From Nannocystis bainbridge (GTDB lineage: Bacteria; Myxococcota_A; Polyangia; Nannocystales; Nannocystaceae): a stretch of 64,000 bases of DNA. The notes under the pieces were generated by a model. It had not been told where the DNA came from. It did not search any database and saw only the letters and a list, made by a program, of their open reading frames with translations. Below are positions 42,333 to 51,190 of the stretch, one piece after another. The DNA is taken from positions 2,630,001 to 2,694,000 of the forward strand of contig NZ_JAQNDL010000001.1 of NCBI RefSeq assembly GCF_028368995.1, written 5' to 3'. How positions within the stretch are numbered: position 1 is the stretch's first letter; every line of letters begins with the position of its first letter. The position numbers and the translations under genes are program-made.

Positions 42333-43451
42333 TCAGCGAGGGATGAACTGATCGCACAGCGGCCCGAGCTTGGCCGCCACATCCTTAAAAAACTGCCCGT
42401 AGGCGGGCGCGCAGATCGACGCCATGTTGCCGTGCTTGAGTTGGTCTTCCATGAACAGCCGCATGCGGTTGGTATACCCCTGCGGGCCGTCGGGCGCACA
42501 CAGGCTGGGTACGATGTCATTGTCCGCGGTGATCGCCAGCGCGATCACCGCGTCCTCGTCCCCGCCCTTCACCTCGTACAGCGCCTTGCGCCACTGGTAC
42601 GGCCCGCCCAGGGACACATACTCGTACGAGTTTTGAATGATGACGAGCAGCAGCAACGCATCGTCGCGAAAGAACCCCTCGTTGCAGCCGCCCGGCGCGT
42701 TCAGCTCGATCCCCGTCTCGATGAGCGGGTGGTCCAGCGCCGCCAGGATCGAGTCGAACGGCATCGGCGTCGCCACGGCGTAGCCCACCCGCGCGAGGCA
42801 CGTGAACGCCTCCACCAGGTCCTCTTCTTCGTCGGTGATGTAGCGACGTCCGCCTGCCAGCTCGCAGCGACGCCCGGACGAGCCGATCCCGCTGCTGAAC
42901 GTCTCGCCGGCGCCCATCGTCGTGTCGCACGCGTCGAGCTTCGCCCCGCACTGGCTCGGCTCTCCGTTCGGATCGCAGTCGTCGGGGTCCTTGCATTGCG
43001 AGCAGTCGCTCATCCCCCACACGAACGACGAGTCGGTCACGAGGATGTGCAGGTCGAACCCGCCGAGCTCCTCTTCCAGAGCCTGCGCGAACTCGGGGAA
43101 CGCCGCGATCAGCCGCGGCTGGTACTCCTTCATCGGGTACTCCGTCGAGATCGCGAAGATGATGTCGATCTTGCCCTGGCAGCCCATCGGCGCCACGTCC
43201 CCGAAGTCGGGCAGCGCTCCACCGCTGCCTGTCACGCTCGCGTCGCTCGTGCTCGAGGTCGTCGATGTCGTCGAGGTCGTCACGTCGACCGCGCTCGTCG
43301 AGGACGTCGTCGTCGATGTCGTCGATGTCGAAGGGTTCGCGCTGCCCGTCCCCACCTCGCTGCTCGCGGTCCCGAACGGCGAGCCATCCGGCGCAGCGGC
43401 GTTGCAGCCAACAAAGTAGAGAGCAGCGACGGAGCCGATGAGGCGCGACAT
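42333..43451 (-). CDS. Lipoprotein B3, near-identical copy of B2
   Basis: 372 aa; same lipobox, Ser/Thr linker, MIDAS-less strand and Cys insertion as B2. Differences from B2 include Lys/Thr in the DACD(K/T)TMGAG loop, Ser/Thr in LIE(S/T)GIEL, Asp/Asn and Ala/Val in IQ(D/N)SYEY(A/V)S and Asn/Tyr in QG(N/Y)TNRM: mostly surface-loop positions after residue 150. Own promoter copy upstream. Confidence 0.88.
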   Translation of the reverse strand: MSRLIGSVAALYFVGCNAAAPDGSPFGTASSEVGTGSANPSTSTTSTTTSSTSAVDVTTSTTSTTSSTSDASVTGSGGALPDFGDVAPMGCQGKIDIIFAISTEYPMKEYQPRLIAAFPEFAQALEEELGGFDLHILVTDSSFVWGMSDCSQCKDPDDCDPNGEPSQCGAKLDACDTTMGAGETFSSGIGSSGRRCELAGGRRYITDEEEDLVEAFTCLARVGYAVATPMPFDSILAALDHPLIETGIELNAPGGCNEGFFRDDALLLLVIIQNSYEYVSLGGPYQWRKALYEVKGGDEDAVIALAITADNDIVPSLCAPDGPQGYTNRMRLFMEDQLKHGNMASICAPAYGQFFKDVAAKLGPLCDQFIPR

Positions 43452-43526
43452 CGCGCTCGAAGCTACCGACCGTGCGCCACGATCGCTACTCGTTTGGCGC
43501 GCACGCGCTCGCGCGGGGCCCTTTTT

Positions 43527-43575
43527 ATAAAATTGCGTTTGCGACGAATGAGTCGCTGCATAACCTTGCAGCGAC
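43527..43575 (-). promoter_or_regulatory. B3 promoter with upstream inverted repeat
   Basis: GTCGCTGCA-TAACCT-TGCAGCGAC (43552-43575) and -10-like TATAAA on the minus strand, identical in layout to the B2 promoter. A different 25-bp stretch (43501-43525) separates it from the conserved GGTAGC-type leader of B3. Confidence 0.55.
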
Positions 43576-43760
43576 CGCCCAGCGTTTTATCGAACCACGC
43601 TCGCTGTAATCTAAATATTTGCGCCTTCGCTGACCATTGCGGCACACGCCACGCCCGCCCGCGGCCCTCGCATCAGCGATGTACCGTAAGGCTCAATTCG
43701 ATGACCGCGAAAGCAGGGTCATCGCTGTTACGAATTTGCGAGCCGTTCGCGGAACTCGCC

Positions 43761-44021
43761 CTACACGCGAATCAGTGGATCGGCGTGGGCCACGAGTTGG
43801 GCCGCAGCATCTTCAAGAAGCTGCCCGCCGGCCGGCCCTCGGATCGACGCCATGTTGCTCGCGTCGCTCGTCGAGGTCGACCTCGACAGCTCGCCCGGCG
43901 ACAGCGAAGTCGCCGCGCTGCTCGTCGCCGCCTCGCTGCCCCGCGGACGAACGACGCCCATCCTGGTACTGCGGCAAGAGCACAGGGCGCAGGGCGCAGC
44001 GGCGACGGTGACGCACGACAT
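43761..44021 (-). pseudogene. Remnant of a fourth B-type lipoprotein gene (B4), internally deleted
   Basis: 86-codon frame. It begins with a degraded signal/linker (CALCSC, then STSTSDASNM) and jumps straight to the family C-terminus: NMASIRGPAGGQLLEDAAAQ aligns with NMASICAPAYGQFFKDVAAQ of B2/B3, and PLIRV with QFIPR. The whole vWA-like core (about 280 residues) is missing. The upstream DNA (GGCTACCGATCGCGC, GCTACTCGTTTGCGGC) is homologous to the B2/B3 leaders, and a decayed promoter repeat lies near 44140-44170. Confidence 0.65.
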
Positions 44022-44179
44022 GGACCCTGCGAGGCTACCGATCGCGCACCGGCAACGCTACTCGTTTGCGGCCCACACAGCGTCGCTCTTATAACGTTGC
44101 GTGCGCAACTACCTCCGCAGCGAGGCCGCCGCCCGACCCGTTTATACAGTTGCGCCTGCAATCACCGTTGCAGTCGCGC

Positions 44180-44623
44180 TCACGGCCGCCGGTTTTGCTT
44201 CCCGTTGGCGATCTTCAGCCGCAGCTCGAGCGTCTCCCAGTCCATCTTAAAATCCGGGACCTTGAGCTCGAGCGCCTCCTCGAGCGCCAGCAGCGTCGCG
44301 TAGAACACCAGCGGCGCCGTGGTCCCGCGGCTGCTCGTCGACACTCGCTTCAGCGTGACCACGAGCGCCCCCAGGTCGACGCGCCCCAGGCGGTGTAGCG
44401 CCTTCTCCTCGACGAAGCGGACCGCCGCCTCGATCGTGCTGCCGTGGGCCACCTCCCAGCCGCCGGCCGGCTCCTCGAGCTCGACCGTGAACGCATGCCG
44501 CTCGGCGGGCCGGACCTCGAGCGAGAGATCGACATAAAACCAGTGCCGGCCGAGCTCGCGCTGGACCCGTCCTCGGCCCCGCCGCCACGGCTGCGGCTGC
44601 GGGTCGCTCGGCTCGTCATGCAT
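44180..44623 (-). CDS. Hypothetical protein, conserved-looking
   Basis: 147 aa from the ATG at 44623. No signal or membrane segment. Alternating beta and helical segments: HWFYVDLSLEVRPAERHAFT, TIEAAVRFVEEKALHRLG, LGALVVTLKRVSTSS and a final amphipathic section. Codon use fits the genome. I do not recognise the family. Confidence 0.6.
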   Translation of the reverse strand: MHDEPSDPQPQPWRRGRGRVQRELGRHWFYVDLSLEVRPAERHAFTVELEEPAGGWEVAHGSTIEAAVRFVEEKALHRLGRVDLGALVVTLKRVSTSSRGTTAPLVFYATLLALEEALELKVPDFKMDWETLELRLKIANGKQNRRP

Positions 44624-44736
44624 GGGCCCTCGCGCTCGGATGTGCCACGCTCGCAGCCTACCCGAAACCGGCGCCGCCCCGCCCACGGCGCCGCTGGTGT
44701 GCTCGTCGGCGACGCCCGGGCCGACGAAATTTAGAC

Positions 44737-44757
44737 CTGTCCCTCGGGCCATGTCCA
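44737..44757. repeat. Half-conserved TGTCC palindrome
   Basis: CCTGTCCCTCGGGCCATGTCC in the gap between divergent genes (44624-44904), otherwise without recognisable features. An exception to the usual gene-end position of the palindromes. Confidence 0.45.
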
Positions 44758-44904
44758 CGAGCGCGACCTCGCCCCGCGACGCGCTGTTCCCCCCCGCGCG
44801 ACCGCTTCGCCGCCCCCTGCAGGCCCCGCAGACCGACCTGCTCGCCTCCCTCGAGCGCCGCGCCACGCCTCCCCTCCGGCCGCCCGCGCGCGTAGACTCG
44901 CGCC

Positions 44905-45804
44905 GTGAAGGACCACCTCGGCGAGCTCGCGGCGCTCGGCACGGCCGTGTGCTGGGCGCTCGGCTCGCTCGCCTTCACGCGGGCCGGGCGGCGGATCGGC
45001 AGCTTGCCGCTCAACGTCATCCGCATGGCGCTCGCGCTGGTGTTCGCCGCGGTCGCCGGCCTCGCGCTGCGCGGGCGGGCCCTGCCGACCGACGCGACGG
45101 CGGACCAGTGGTGGTGGCTGGGGCTGTCCGGCTTCGTCGGCTATTTCCTCGGCGACCTGTGTCAGTTCCGGGCGTTCATCGAGATCGGTCCGCGCCTGAC
45201 GCTGCTGCTCATGGCGCTCGCTCCGCCGCTGACGGCCGTGATCGATTTCGCGGTGCTCGGCCAGCGGCTCGCCCCACTGTCGCTGACGGGCATGGCGATC
45301 ACCCTCGCGGGTGTCGCTTGGGTCCTGTCCGAAAGGACACCCGCAGGGGCGACGCCGGGGCCGGCCACGCCGCGGTTGCGGGGGATCTTGCTCGGGCTCG
45401 GGGGCGCGCTCGGGCAGGCGGTGGGGCTGGTGCTGAGCAAGCGCGGGATGGTCGGCTGCGAGCCGCTGGCGGGGGCGCAGATCCGGATGCTCGTCGGGCT
45501 CGGCTGCTTCGTCGCCCTGGTGCTGGCGACCTCGACCACGCCGCGCCTGCGAGCCGCCCTGCGCGACCGCGGCGCCCTCGGCTACGCCACCATCGGCGCG
45601 CTGCTCGGCCCCTTCCTCGGCGTCTCGCTGGCCCTGTTCGCGCTCCAGCGCACCTCCGCCGGGGTCGCAGCCAGCCTGCTCAGCACCTCGCCGATCTTCA
45701 TCATCCCGCTGGCCGCGCGCCTCGAGGGCGAGCGCGTCGGCGTGCGCGGGCTGCTCGGGGCCGTGGTCGCGGTCACCGGCGTGGCCCTGCTGTTCGCCGG
45801 CTGA
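44905..45804 (+). CDS. EamA/DMT-family exporter
   Basis: 299 aa from a GTG. Ten hydrophobic segments in two EamA repeats; the first starts LAALGTAVCWALGSLAFTRAG and the second LLGLGGALGQAVGLVLSKRGM. A TGTCC-GAAA-GGACA palindrome (45326-45339) lies inside the gene at the loop between the two halves (VLSERTPAGATPG). Substrate unknown. Confidence 0.9.
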   Translation: MKDHLGELAALGTAVCWALGSLAFTRAGRRIGSLPLNVIRMALALVFAAVAGLALRGRALPTDATADQWWWLGLSGFVGYFLGDLCQFRAFIEIGPRLTLLLMALAPPLTAVIDFAVLGQRLAPLSLTGMAITLAGVAWVLSERTPAGATPGPATPRLRGILLGLGGALGQAVGLVLSKRGMVGCEPLAGAQIRMLVGLGCFVALVLATSTTPRLRAALRDRGALGYATIGALLGPFLGVSLALFALQRTSAGVAASLLSTSPIFIIPLAARLEGERVGVRGLLGAVVAVTGVALLFAG

Positions 45805-45981
45805 GGCCCGCGTTCGCCAGTGGACCGTCGCCCGCGGCCCCCGCATGACGCCCGCGAAATCCTCGGAGCCCACCGCGGTCATCGGCCGAACCGCTGTCGG
45901 CCCGCCGGCACAATTCTCTCGTCGCCGGCGGCGCCGCGGGGCATTGCCCCTCGCCCGGTCCCCGCACAAAATTCACCCGCC

Positions 45982-46527
45982 ATGAGCACTCCCGACGCCG
46001 TCCTCGACTTCTGGTTCTCGCCGCCGGTCCGGCCCAAGTGGTTCGTCCGCTCCGACGACCTCGACCGGGACATCCGCGACCAGTTCGGCGAGCTGCACGC
46101 GCGGGCCGCCAGCGGCGCCCTCGACGGCTGGGCCGCCTCGTCGCGCGGCGCCCTCGCCCTCGTCATCCTGCTCGATCAGTTCCCGCGCAACATGTTCCGC
46201 GGCACCCCCGAGGCGTTCGCCACCGACGCCAAGGCCCGCGACGTCGCCAACGCCGCCCTGTCCGCCGGCCTCGAGCACGACCTGACCCAGGAGGAGCGGC
46301 TGTTCCTCTACCTGCCGCTCGAGCACAGCGAAGATCTGGCCGACCAGGAGCGCTGCGTCGAGTTGATGCGCGCCCTCGACGAGACGCCGATGTGGCTCGA
46401 CTACGCGATCCGCCACCGCGACATCATCGCCCGCTTCGGCCGCTTCCCCCACCGCAACTCCGTCCTCGGCCGCGAGAGCACCGGCGAGGAGTGTGAGTTC
46501 CTGATCCAGCCAGGCTCGTCGTTCTGA
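45982..46527 (+). CDS. DUF924 family protein
   Basis: 181 aa. Typical DUF924 markers: VLDFWFSPPVRPKWF near the start, ALVILLDQFPRNMFRGTPEAFATD, LFLYLPLEHSEDLADQE and RFGRFPHRNSVLGRESTGEE at the end. All-helical TPR-like protein of unknown function. Followed by the strongest hairpin of the palindrome family. Confidence 0.92.
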   Translation: MSTPDAVLDFWFSPPVRPKWFVRSDDLDRDIRDQFGELHARAASGALDGWAASSRGALALVILLDQFPRNMFRGTPEAFATDAKARDVANAALSAGLEHDLTQEERLFLYLPLEHSEDLADQERCVELMRALDETPMWLDYAIRHRDIIARFGRFPHRNSVLGRESTGEECEFLIQPGSSF

Positions 46528-46581
46528 CGCGGCTGTGCTCCGGGACATGTCCGCCAGGGCATGTCTGAACGGGCATGGTTG

Positions 46582-46611
46582 ATCGGGCATGTCCGAGAGG
46601 ACATGCCCGAT
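46582..46611. terminator. 13-bp stem hairpin between convergent genes
   Basis: ATCGGGCATGTCC-GAGA-GGACATGCCCGAT, perfect over 13 pairs, with a further ACATGTCCGCCAGGGCATGT element at 46544-46563. Between the DUF924 and DUF1835 genes. Confidence 0.7.
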
Positions 46612-46678
46612 GGTTCATTCACCGCGACGGGCCGGCTTCGCCCGACCCGGCTGGACGGTCAGCGACATGGCCTTTCGG

Positions 46679-47635
46679 TCATGTCCACTGGAACACGCGG
46701 CCGCGCTCGCCGTCCCAGCACCAGGGGGTCGCCGCGTCGAGCAGCGCCCCGCCGAGCCAGCGGGCCGGGGTGGCCCAGCGCGCGCGACCGGCCAGGGTCG
46801 CCAGGCCGGCCTCGGTGATCTCCGCCGTCAGCGCGCGCGGGTCCTCGCCAATGAGGCGCACCAGCGGCGCCTCGCCTCCGGCCAGCCGGCGCAGGCGGGC
46901 CAGCACCAGCAGGTCGGTGAGCCACGGGCGGGCCTCGGCGCGGCCGCAGGCCGCCAGCAGCTCCCCCACGTCGGCGCGGCCGCTGGCCAGCGCGGCCAGC
47001 AGCTGGCGCTCGGTGCGAGCCAGGCCGTCCTCACGACCTGGCCATTCGGCCAGGCTCAGCGCCAGCGCGGCGCGCAGCGCCGGCCAGACGACGAACGCCG
47101 CCGGATCGTCGACCAGCGCCTGCAGCCGCATCGGCGCCGGCGCGCGGTAGGCCGCCCAGGCGTGCACGGCCAGGGCGATCGCGGCCGGGTCGATGCGCTC
47201 GCGGGCCGCGAACGCCTGCGCCAGCGCGGCCTCGCCGAGCTCGCCCACGCTGCAGCCCGGGCGGACGGGGTCGTCGTCGGCGGTGACCCATGACAGCCGC
47301 GCTCCGGTCGGACCGAGCCGGGCGATCAGGGCCAGGGCCACCGCCTGGCAGAACCACTCGTTACCTGTCCAAAGGACCAGCTCGTCGCGCGCCGCCGCGG
47401 CCGCCAGCGCCTCGTCCTGGGCCCGCAGGCCGGCGCAGATCCGCGGCACGGCGTCGAGGTCGCCGATGTGGTCGGCCAGCCAGTCGGCGCGGATCTGGCG
47501 AAACGTCTCGTCGTCGACCTCCGCCGGGACCGGGCCCTCGCACAGCACCTCCGACCACTCGAGCCGCTCCCCGGGGACGCCGGCCTCGGCGAGCCGGGCC
47601 AGCAGCAAAGATCCGCCATGGACATGGATCGGCAC
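46679..47635 (-). CDS. DUF1835 domain protein
   Basis: 318 aa from the GTG at 47635 (VPIHVHGG). DUF1835 N-terminal region: IHVHGGSLLLARLAEAGVPG, LEWSEVLCEGPVPAEV, FRQIRADWLADHIGD; then an alpha-helical C-terminal half. The family has a Rossmann-like fold and no established function. No signal peptide. Confidence 0.85.
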   Translation of the reverse strand: MPIHVHGGSLLLARLAEAGVPGERLEWSEVLCEGPVPAEVDDETFRQIRADWLADHIGDLDAVPRICAGLRAQDEALAAAAARDELVLWTGNEWFCQAVALALIARLGPTGARLSWVTADDDPVRPGCSVGELGEAALAQAFAARERIDPAAIALAVHAWAAYRAPAPMRLQALVDDPAAFVVWPALRAALALSLAEWPGREDGLARTERQLLAALASGRADVGELLAACGRAEARPWLTDLLVLARLRRLAGGEAPLVRLIGEDPRALTAEITEAGLATLAGRARWATPARWLGGALLDAATPWCWDGERGRVFQWT

Positions 47636-47754
47636 GCGCGAAGCATAGTGAACTCGCGCGCCCGCGCCCACCTCCACGCGGCGGACGGGCCACGGCCGAG
47701 CTCGCCGGCCTCGGTGCATGCACACCGAACTGGAGCCGGCGTCTCACCCGGGGA

Positions 47755-47775
47755 GCATGTCCCCCGGAGCGTGTC
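47755..47775. terminator. Palindrome half-sites after the MMPL exporter gene
   Basis: GCATGTCCCCCGGAGCGTGTCC directly beyond the stop at 47777; the arms are imperfect (ATGTCC and CGGAGCGTG). Confidence 0.4.
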
Positions 47776-47776
47776 C

Positions 47777-50473
47777 TCAGTGCAGGCGGACCCGGCCCAT
47801 CATCAGCAGCAGCGCCGGCAGCACCAGGAGGCTGGCGAGCAGGCAGCTGGCGATGCCCATGACCATCACCGAGCCGAAGCTCTGCATGCCGCCGTAGTCG
47901 CTGAGGGTCAGCGAGGCGAAGCTGGCGATGGTGGTGAGGGCCGACAGCACCACCGCGCTGCCGGTGCCGCGGACCAGGTCGTCGAGGCGGGCGTGGCTGT
48001 GGTGCTGCTCGCTCTCCTGGCAGCGGTGCATCAGGTGGACGCCGAACGCGGTGCCGATGCCGATGACGAGCGGCAGCGAGACGATGTTGGCGACGTCGAA
48101 GGTGCGACCGACGGCGGCCATCAGCCCGAGCATCCACAGCCACCCGAGCACCGTCGGCACCAGCGCCAGCGCGCCGTCGCGGAGCGAGCGGAGCTGGAGG
48201 GTCACGACCGCGAGGATCAGCAGCGCCGCCCACAGCGCGGCCCGGCGGAAGCCGGCCACGATCATCGACGAGTGCAGCTCGATGTTGATCGCCAGGCCCG
48301 AGGCGTCGGGCGAGATGGCGGTGACGGCGTCGCGGAAGGCCGCCGCCGACTTCGACTCCCACGGCGACACGCCAGGAATCACGAACATCGCCAGGCCGCC
48401 GCCGTCGCGGGCGACGAAGCGGGTGCGGAACAGCGGCGGCAGGTCGCCCGGGGCGTAGCTGCCGCGCGCGGCCACGTTCTTGCCGGTGGTCCAGGCCCGG
48501 CCGAGCAGGTCGGCCATCTGCGGCTCGGCAGCGGCCAGCCGCTCGCGCTCCGCCGGCCCGGCCTTGTCGAGCCGCTCGCGCAGGGCGCGGAAGCTGGCCT
48601 GCGCCGCGTCGACCGCCTCGGTCGGCTGCCCGCCCTGCTGCAGAGCGAAGCGGACCTCGTCGAGCGCGTCGACGATCGCCTTGATCTTCGGCAGCAGCTC
48701 CTCCGGCGTGGTCTTGCGCGCGGCCAGCTTGGCGAAGTCGGGCAGCGGCCCGAGCTTGTCGATCGCCCGCAATTGCTCGAGCCGCGCGGCGTCGAGCGGC
48801 GGCAGCAGGTCGGTCGCCGTCTGCACCCCCGCGACCTCCGGCAGGGCCCGCAGCGCCTCGGCCTTGGCCCGCGCCGACTCGAGGTCGTCGGCCGCCACGT
48901 TGGCGTAGACCGGGCTCATAAGCGGGTCGCCCTCGAGCGCCTCGAGCGCGCGCACGGCCTCGCTGTTGCGCGGCAGGAAGTCGAAGTAGCGGCCGTTGAA
49001 GGCGATGCGCGACAGCCCCCAGCCGCCGCCGACAGCCGCCACCACCGCGAGAATGACGATGAACACCCGCGCGCTGGCGACGAAGCCGACCAGCCGGTGG
49101 ACCATCGGCGGCTCCTTCTTGACCGCCGCCAGCCCGGTCTTGCCGGCCAGGACCAGCAGCGAAGGCAACACGAACAGCGTCGCCAGGACCACGAACAGCA
49201 GGCCGATCGCGGTGATCACCCCGAGCTCGGCGTAGGCCGTGAAGTCGGAGCCCAGCGTGGTGAGGAACGCCAGCACCGTCACCAGCGCGCCGACCAGGAT
49301 CGGCGGCCCGGTGTGCAGCAGCGCCTCGCGGATCGCCGCCGTGACCGCCGAGCCCTTGCGCCGCTGCTCGTTGAAGCGGTGCATCATGTGCACGCCGAAA
49401 TCGATCCCGAGCCCGAGCAGCGTCGACACGAAGCTCGAGGTGATCAGGTTGAGGTAGCCGTAGATCCAGTAGACCGCGCCGAGCGTCAGCGCCAGCCCGG
49501 CCAGCAGCGGCACCAGGCTCAGCACCGTCTGCCGCAGCGACCGCAGCATCACCAGACACAGCACCACGATCGCCACGCCCGACCACACGCTCGACTGGAT
49601 GAGCCCGAGGCTGACGAGGTCTTGCTCCTCGCTGGCGAGCGCCGGCAGGCCGGTGATCGCGGCGGTGACGCCGACCGGCGCGCCCGCGACCGCCTCGTCG
49701 CGGATCTCCCGGATCTTCGCGATCATCGGCGCGAAGTCGCTGACCTCGTTGCCGATGAACTCGGGGAACACGCTGACGACGTGGTGCTGGCCGTCGACCG
49801 TCTGGAGGTAACCGGCCTCGTCGCGCCCGCGCACCGGCGCCTCGCCGGCCTGCGCCTGCATGGCCGCGCGCATGAGATCTTCGCCGGCGAGGTAGCGGTC
49901 GAACGTGCCCGCCAGCCCGCCCAGCTGCTTGAGGCCCTCGGCCGCGCGCGCCGGATCTTGCGGCGCGGCCTCGCCGTCGAGCCCCGCCTGCAGCTGCCCC
50001 TCGATCGCCCCGAACCACGCCGGCAGACCGCCCTCGACCAGCGGCGCGAGCGCGACGTCGGGCGGCAGGCCACCTGTCACTTGAGACAGGATCTCCGGGC
50101 GCTGGAGCAGCAGCACCTCCGCGACCTCGCTCGGACCTACGCGGGCGAGCACGCGGCCGTGCAGCTCCGGCACCGCCTCGAACCCGGCGATCAGGCGGTC
50201 GACGACCGCGCGGCGGTCCTCGGGCCGCTCGCCCGAGACCACCAGCACCGGCGCGTCGGGGTTGCCGAAGCGCTCGAAGAACCGCAGCATCCGCGCCTGG
50301 TCGGGGTTGTCGTCCGACACCAAGCCGTAGCGCGACGTCGACACTCGCAGCTGCGGCAGCGTCACCGCCGAGGCGGCCACCAACACACCCGCGACCGCCA
50401 GTACGAGCCCGGGGCGGCCCAGGCTGATGTCGGCGATGCGGGAGAAAAACCGGTGCGGGAGGGATTCGGGCAT
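47777..50473 (-). CDS. MMPL-type RND exporter (HpnN-like)
   Basis: 898 aa from the ATG at 50473. Two repeats, each with one TM, a periplasmic loop and five TMs; the motifs LGLGIDFGVHMMHRFNE and LVIGIGTAFGVHLMHRCQE are the two TM4-like segments of the MMPL/HpnN group. This group exports lipids (hopanoids, sterol-like or other) across the inner membrane. A TGTC-ACTTGA-GACA palindrome (50073-50090) lies in the coding sequence. Divergent from the lipoprotein at 50570. Confidence 0.92.
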   Translation of the reverse strand: MPESLPHRFFSRIADISLGRPGLVLAVAGVLVAASAVTLPQLRVSTSRYGLVSDDNPDQARMLRFFERFGNPDAPVLVVSGERPEDRRAVVDRLIAGFEAVPELHGRVLARVGPSEVAEVLLLQRPEILSQVTGGLPPDVALAPLVEGGLPAWFGAIEGQLQAGLDGEAAPQDPARAAEGLKQLGGLAGTFDRYLAGEDLMRAAMQAQAGEAPVRGRDEAGYLQTVDGQHHVVSVFPEFIGNEVSDFAPMIAKIREIRDEAVAGAPVGVTAAITGLPALASEEQDLVSLGLIQSSVWSGVAIVVLCLVMLRSLRQTVLSLVPLLAGLALTLGAVYWIYGYLNLITSSFVSTLLGLGIDFGVHMMHRFNEQRRKGSAVTAAIREALLHTGPPILVGALVTVLAFLTTLGSDFTAYAELGVITAIGLLFVVLATLFVLPSLLVLAGKTGLAAVKKEPPMVHRLVGFVASARVFIVILAVVAAVGGGWGLSRIAFNGRYFDFLPRNSEAVRALEALEGDPLMSPVYANVAADDLESARAKAEALRALPEVAGVQTATDLLPPLDAARLEQLRAIDKLGPLPDFAKLAARKTTPEELLPKIKAIVDALDEVRFALQQGGQPTEAVDAAQASFRALRERLDKAGPAERERLAAAEPQMADLLGRAWTTGKNVAARGSYAPGDLPPLFRTRFVARDGGGLAMFVIPGVSPWESKSAAAFRDAVTAISPDASGLAINIELHSSMIVAGFRRAALWAALLILAVVTLQLRSLRDGALALVPTVLGWLWMLGLMAAVGRTFDVANIVSLPLVIGIGTAFGVHLMHRCQESEQHHSHARLDDLVRGTGSAVVLSALTTIASFASLTLSDYGGMQSFGSVMVMGIASCLLASLLVLPALLLMMGRVRLH

Positions 50474-50477
50474 CGAC

Positions 50478-50501
50478 GGACCGCCCTGAGCTATACTCGG
50501 G
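50478..50501 (+). promoter_or_regulatory. Promoter-like element shared with the next gene
   Basis: CGCCCTGAGCTATACTCGGG: the 14 bp CGCCCTGAGCTATA occur again at 51176-51189 before the vWA gene, in both places with TATACT/TATAGT as a -10-like hexamer on the plus strand. Likely promoter of the lipoprotein at 50570. Confidence 0.5.
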
Positions 50502-50569
50502 CCCTGCTCTGGGCAACTTATCCAGGTTTTTTGCCCGCGCCGCGCGCCCCCAAGTGTGACGCGGAGCAC

Positions 50570-51190
50570 ATGTCGCCCCCTAACGCCGCGGGGCCCCACG
50601 TGAAAGCCCGTTCGGGCGGTCCGGCCGCGCGCGTGAGCGGGCCTCGTGGACGGTTCGGCTCGCGGGTGGCCCAGCGAGCGATCCTCCTGCTCGGCCTGCT
50701 CGCGGCCGGGTGCGGCTTCACCAGCAAGGATCGCCGCGCCGTCGAGGGCGTGCTGAGCGAGCAGGCCGAGGCGTGGAACCACGGCGACCTCGAGGGTTTC
50801 CTGCGCGCCTACGAACCGTCGGAGGCGCTGGTGTTCACCAGTGGTGGCGCGATCCGGCGCGGCTTCGTCGCCGCTCGCGCTCGCTATCTCGAGCGCTATG
50901 GCGCGCGCGGGATCGAGTCGATGGGCCACCTCGAATTCACGGTCGTCGACGTCCGCGGCATCGGCCGCGACGCCGCGGTGGTCCTCGGGCGCTGGCGTCT
51001 CACGCAGACGGAAGCGGCCGGCGCGGGTGTCTTCACGCTGGTGCTCCAGCGCGACGCTCGCGGCTGGACCATCGTCCACGACCACACCTCTGTCGACAGC
51101 GCCGGCCCACCTCCCGCGGCCGGCGCCGACACGTCCGCGTCCACGTCGTCGCGAAAACAGTCGCACACGGACAGTCGCCCTGAGCTATAG
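50570..51190 (+). CDS. Lipoprotein with SnoaL/DUF4440-like (NTF2-fold) domain
   Basis: 206 aa from the ATG at 50570 (ribosome site CGGAG). Long N-region, hydrophobic core LLLGLLAAGCGF with Cys about 48 as lipobox, then an NTF2-like domain: VEGVLSEQAEAWNHGDLEGFLRAY, FTSGGAIRRG, RYLERYGARG, LQRDARGWTIVHDHTS. Such domains bind small molecules or act as enzymes; role unknown. The end of the gene overlaps the promoter-like element of the next gene. Confidence 0.75.
   Translation: MSPPNAAGPHVKARSGGPAARVSGPRGRFGSRVAQRAILLLGLLAAGCGFTSKDRRAVEGVLSEQAEAWNHGDLEGFLRAYEPSEALVFTSGGAIRRGFVAARARYLERYGARGIESMGHLEFTVVDVRGIGRDAAVVLGRWRLTQTEAAGAGVFTLVLQRDARGWTIVHDHTSVDSAGPPPAAGADTSASTSSRKQSHTDSRPEL

Noticed and set aside
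47468..50569. Plus-strand frame opposite the MMPL exporter
   Set aside because: His/Arg/Gln-rich shadow; only the part from 50570 shows a signal peptide and NTF2-like domain.
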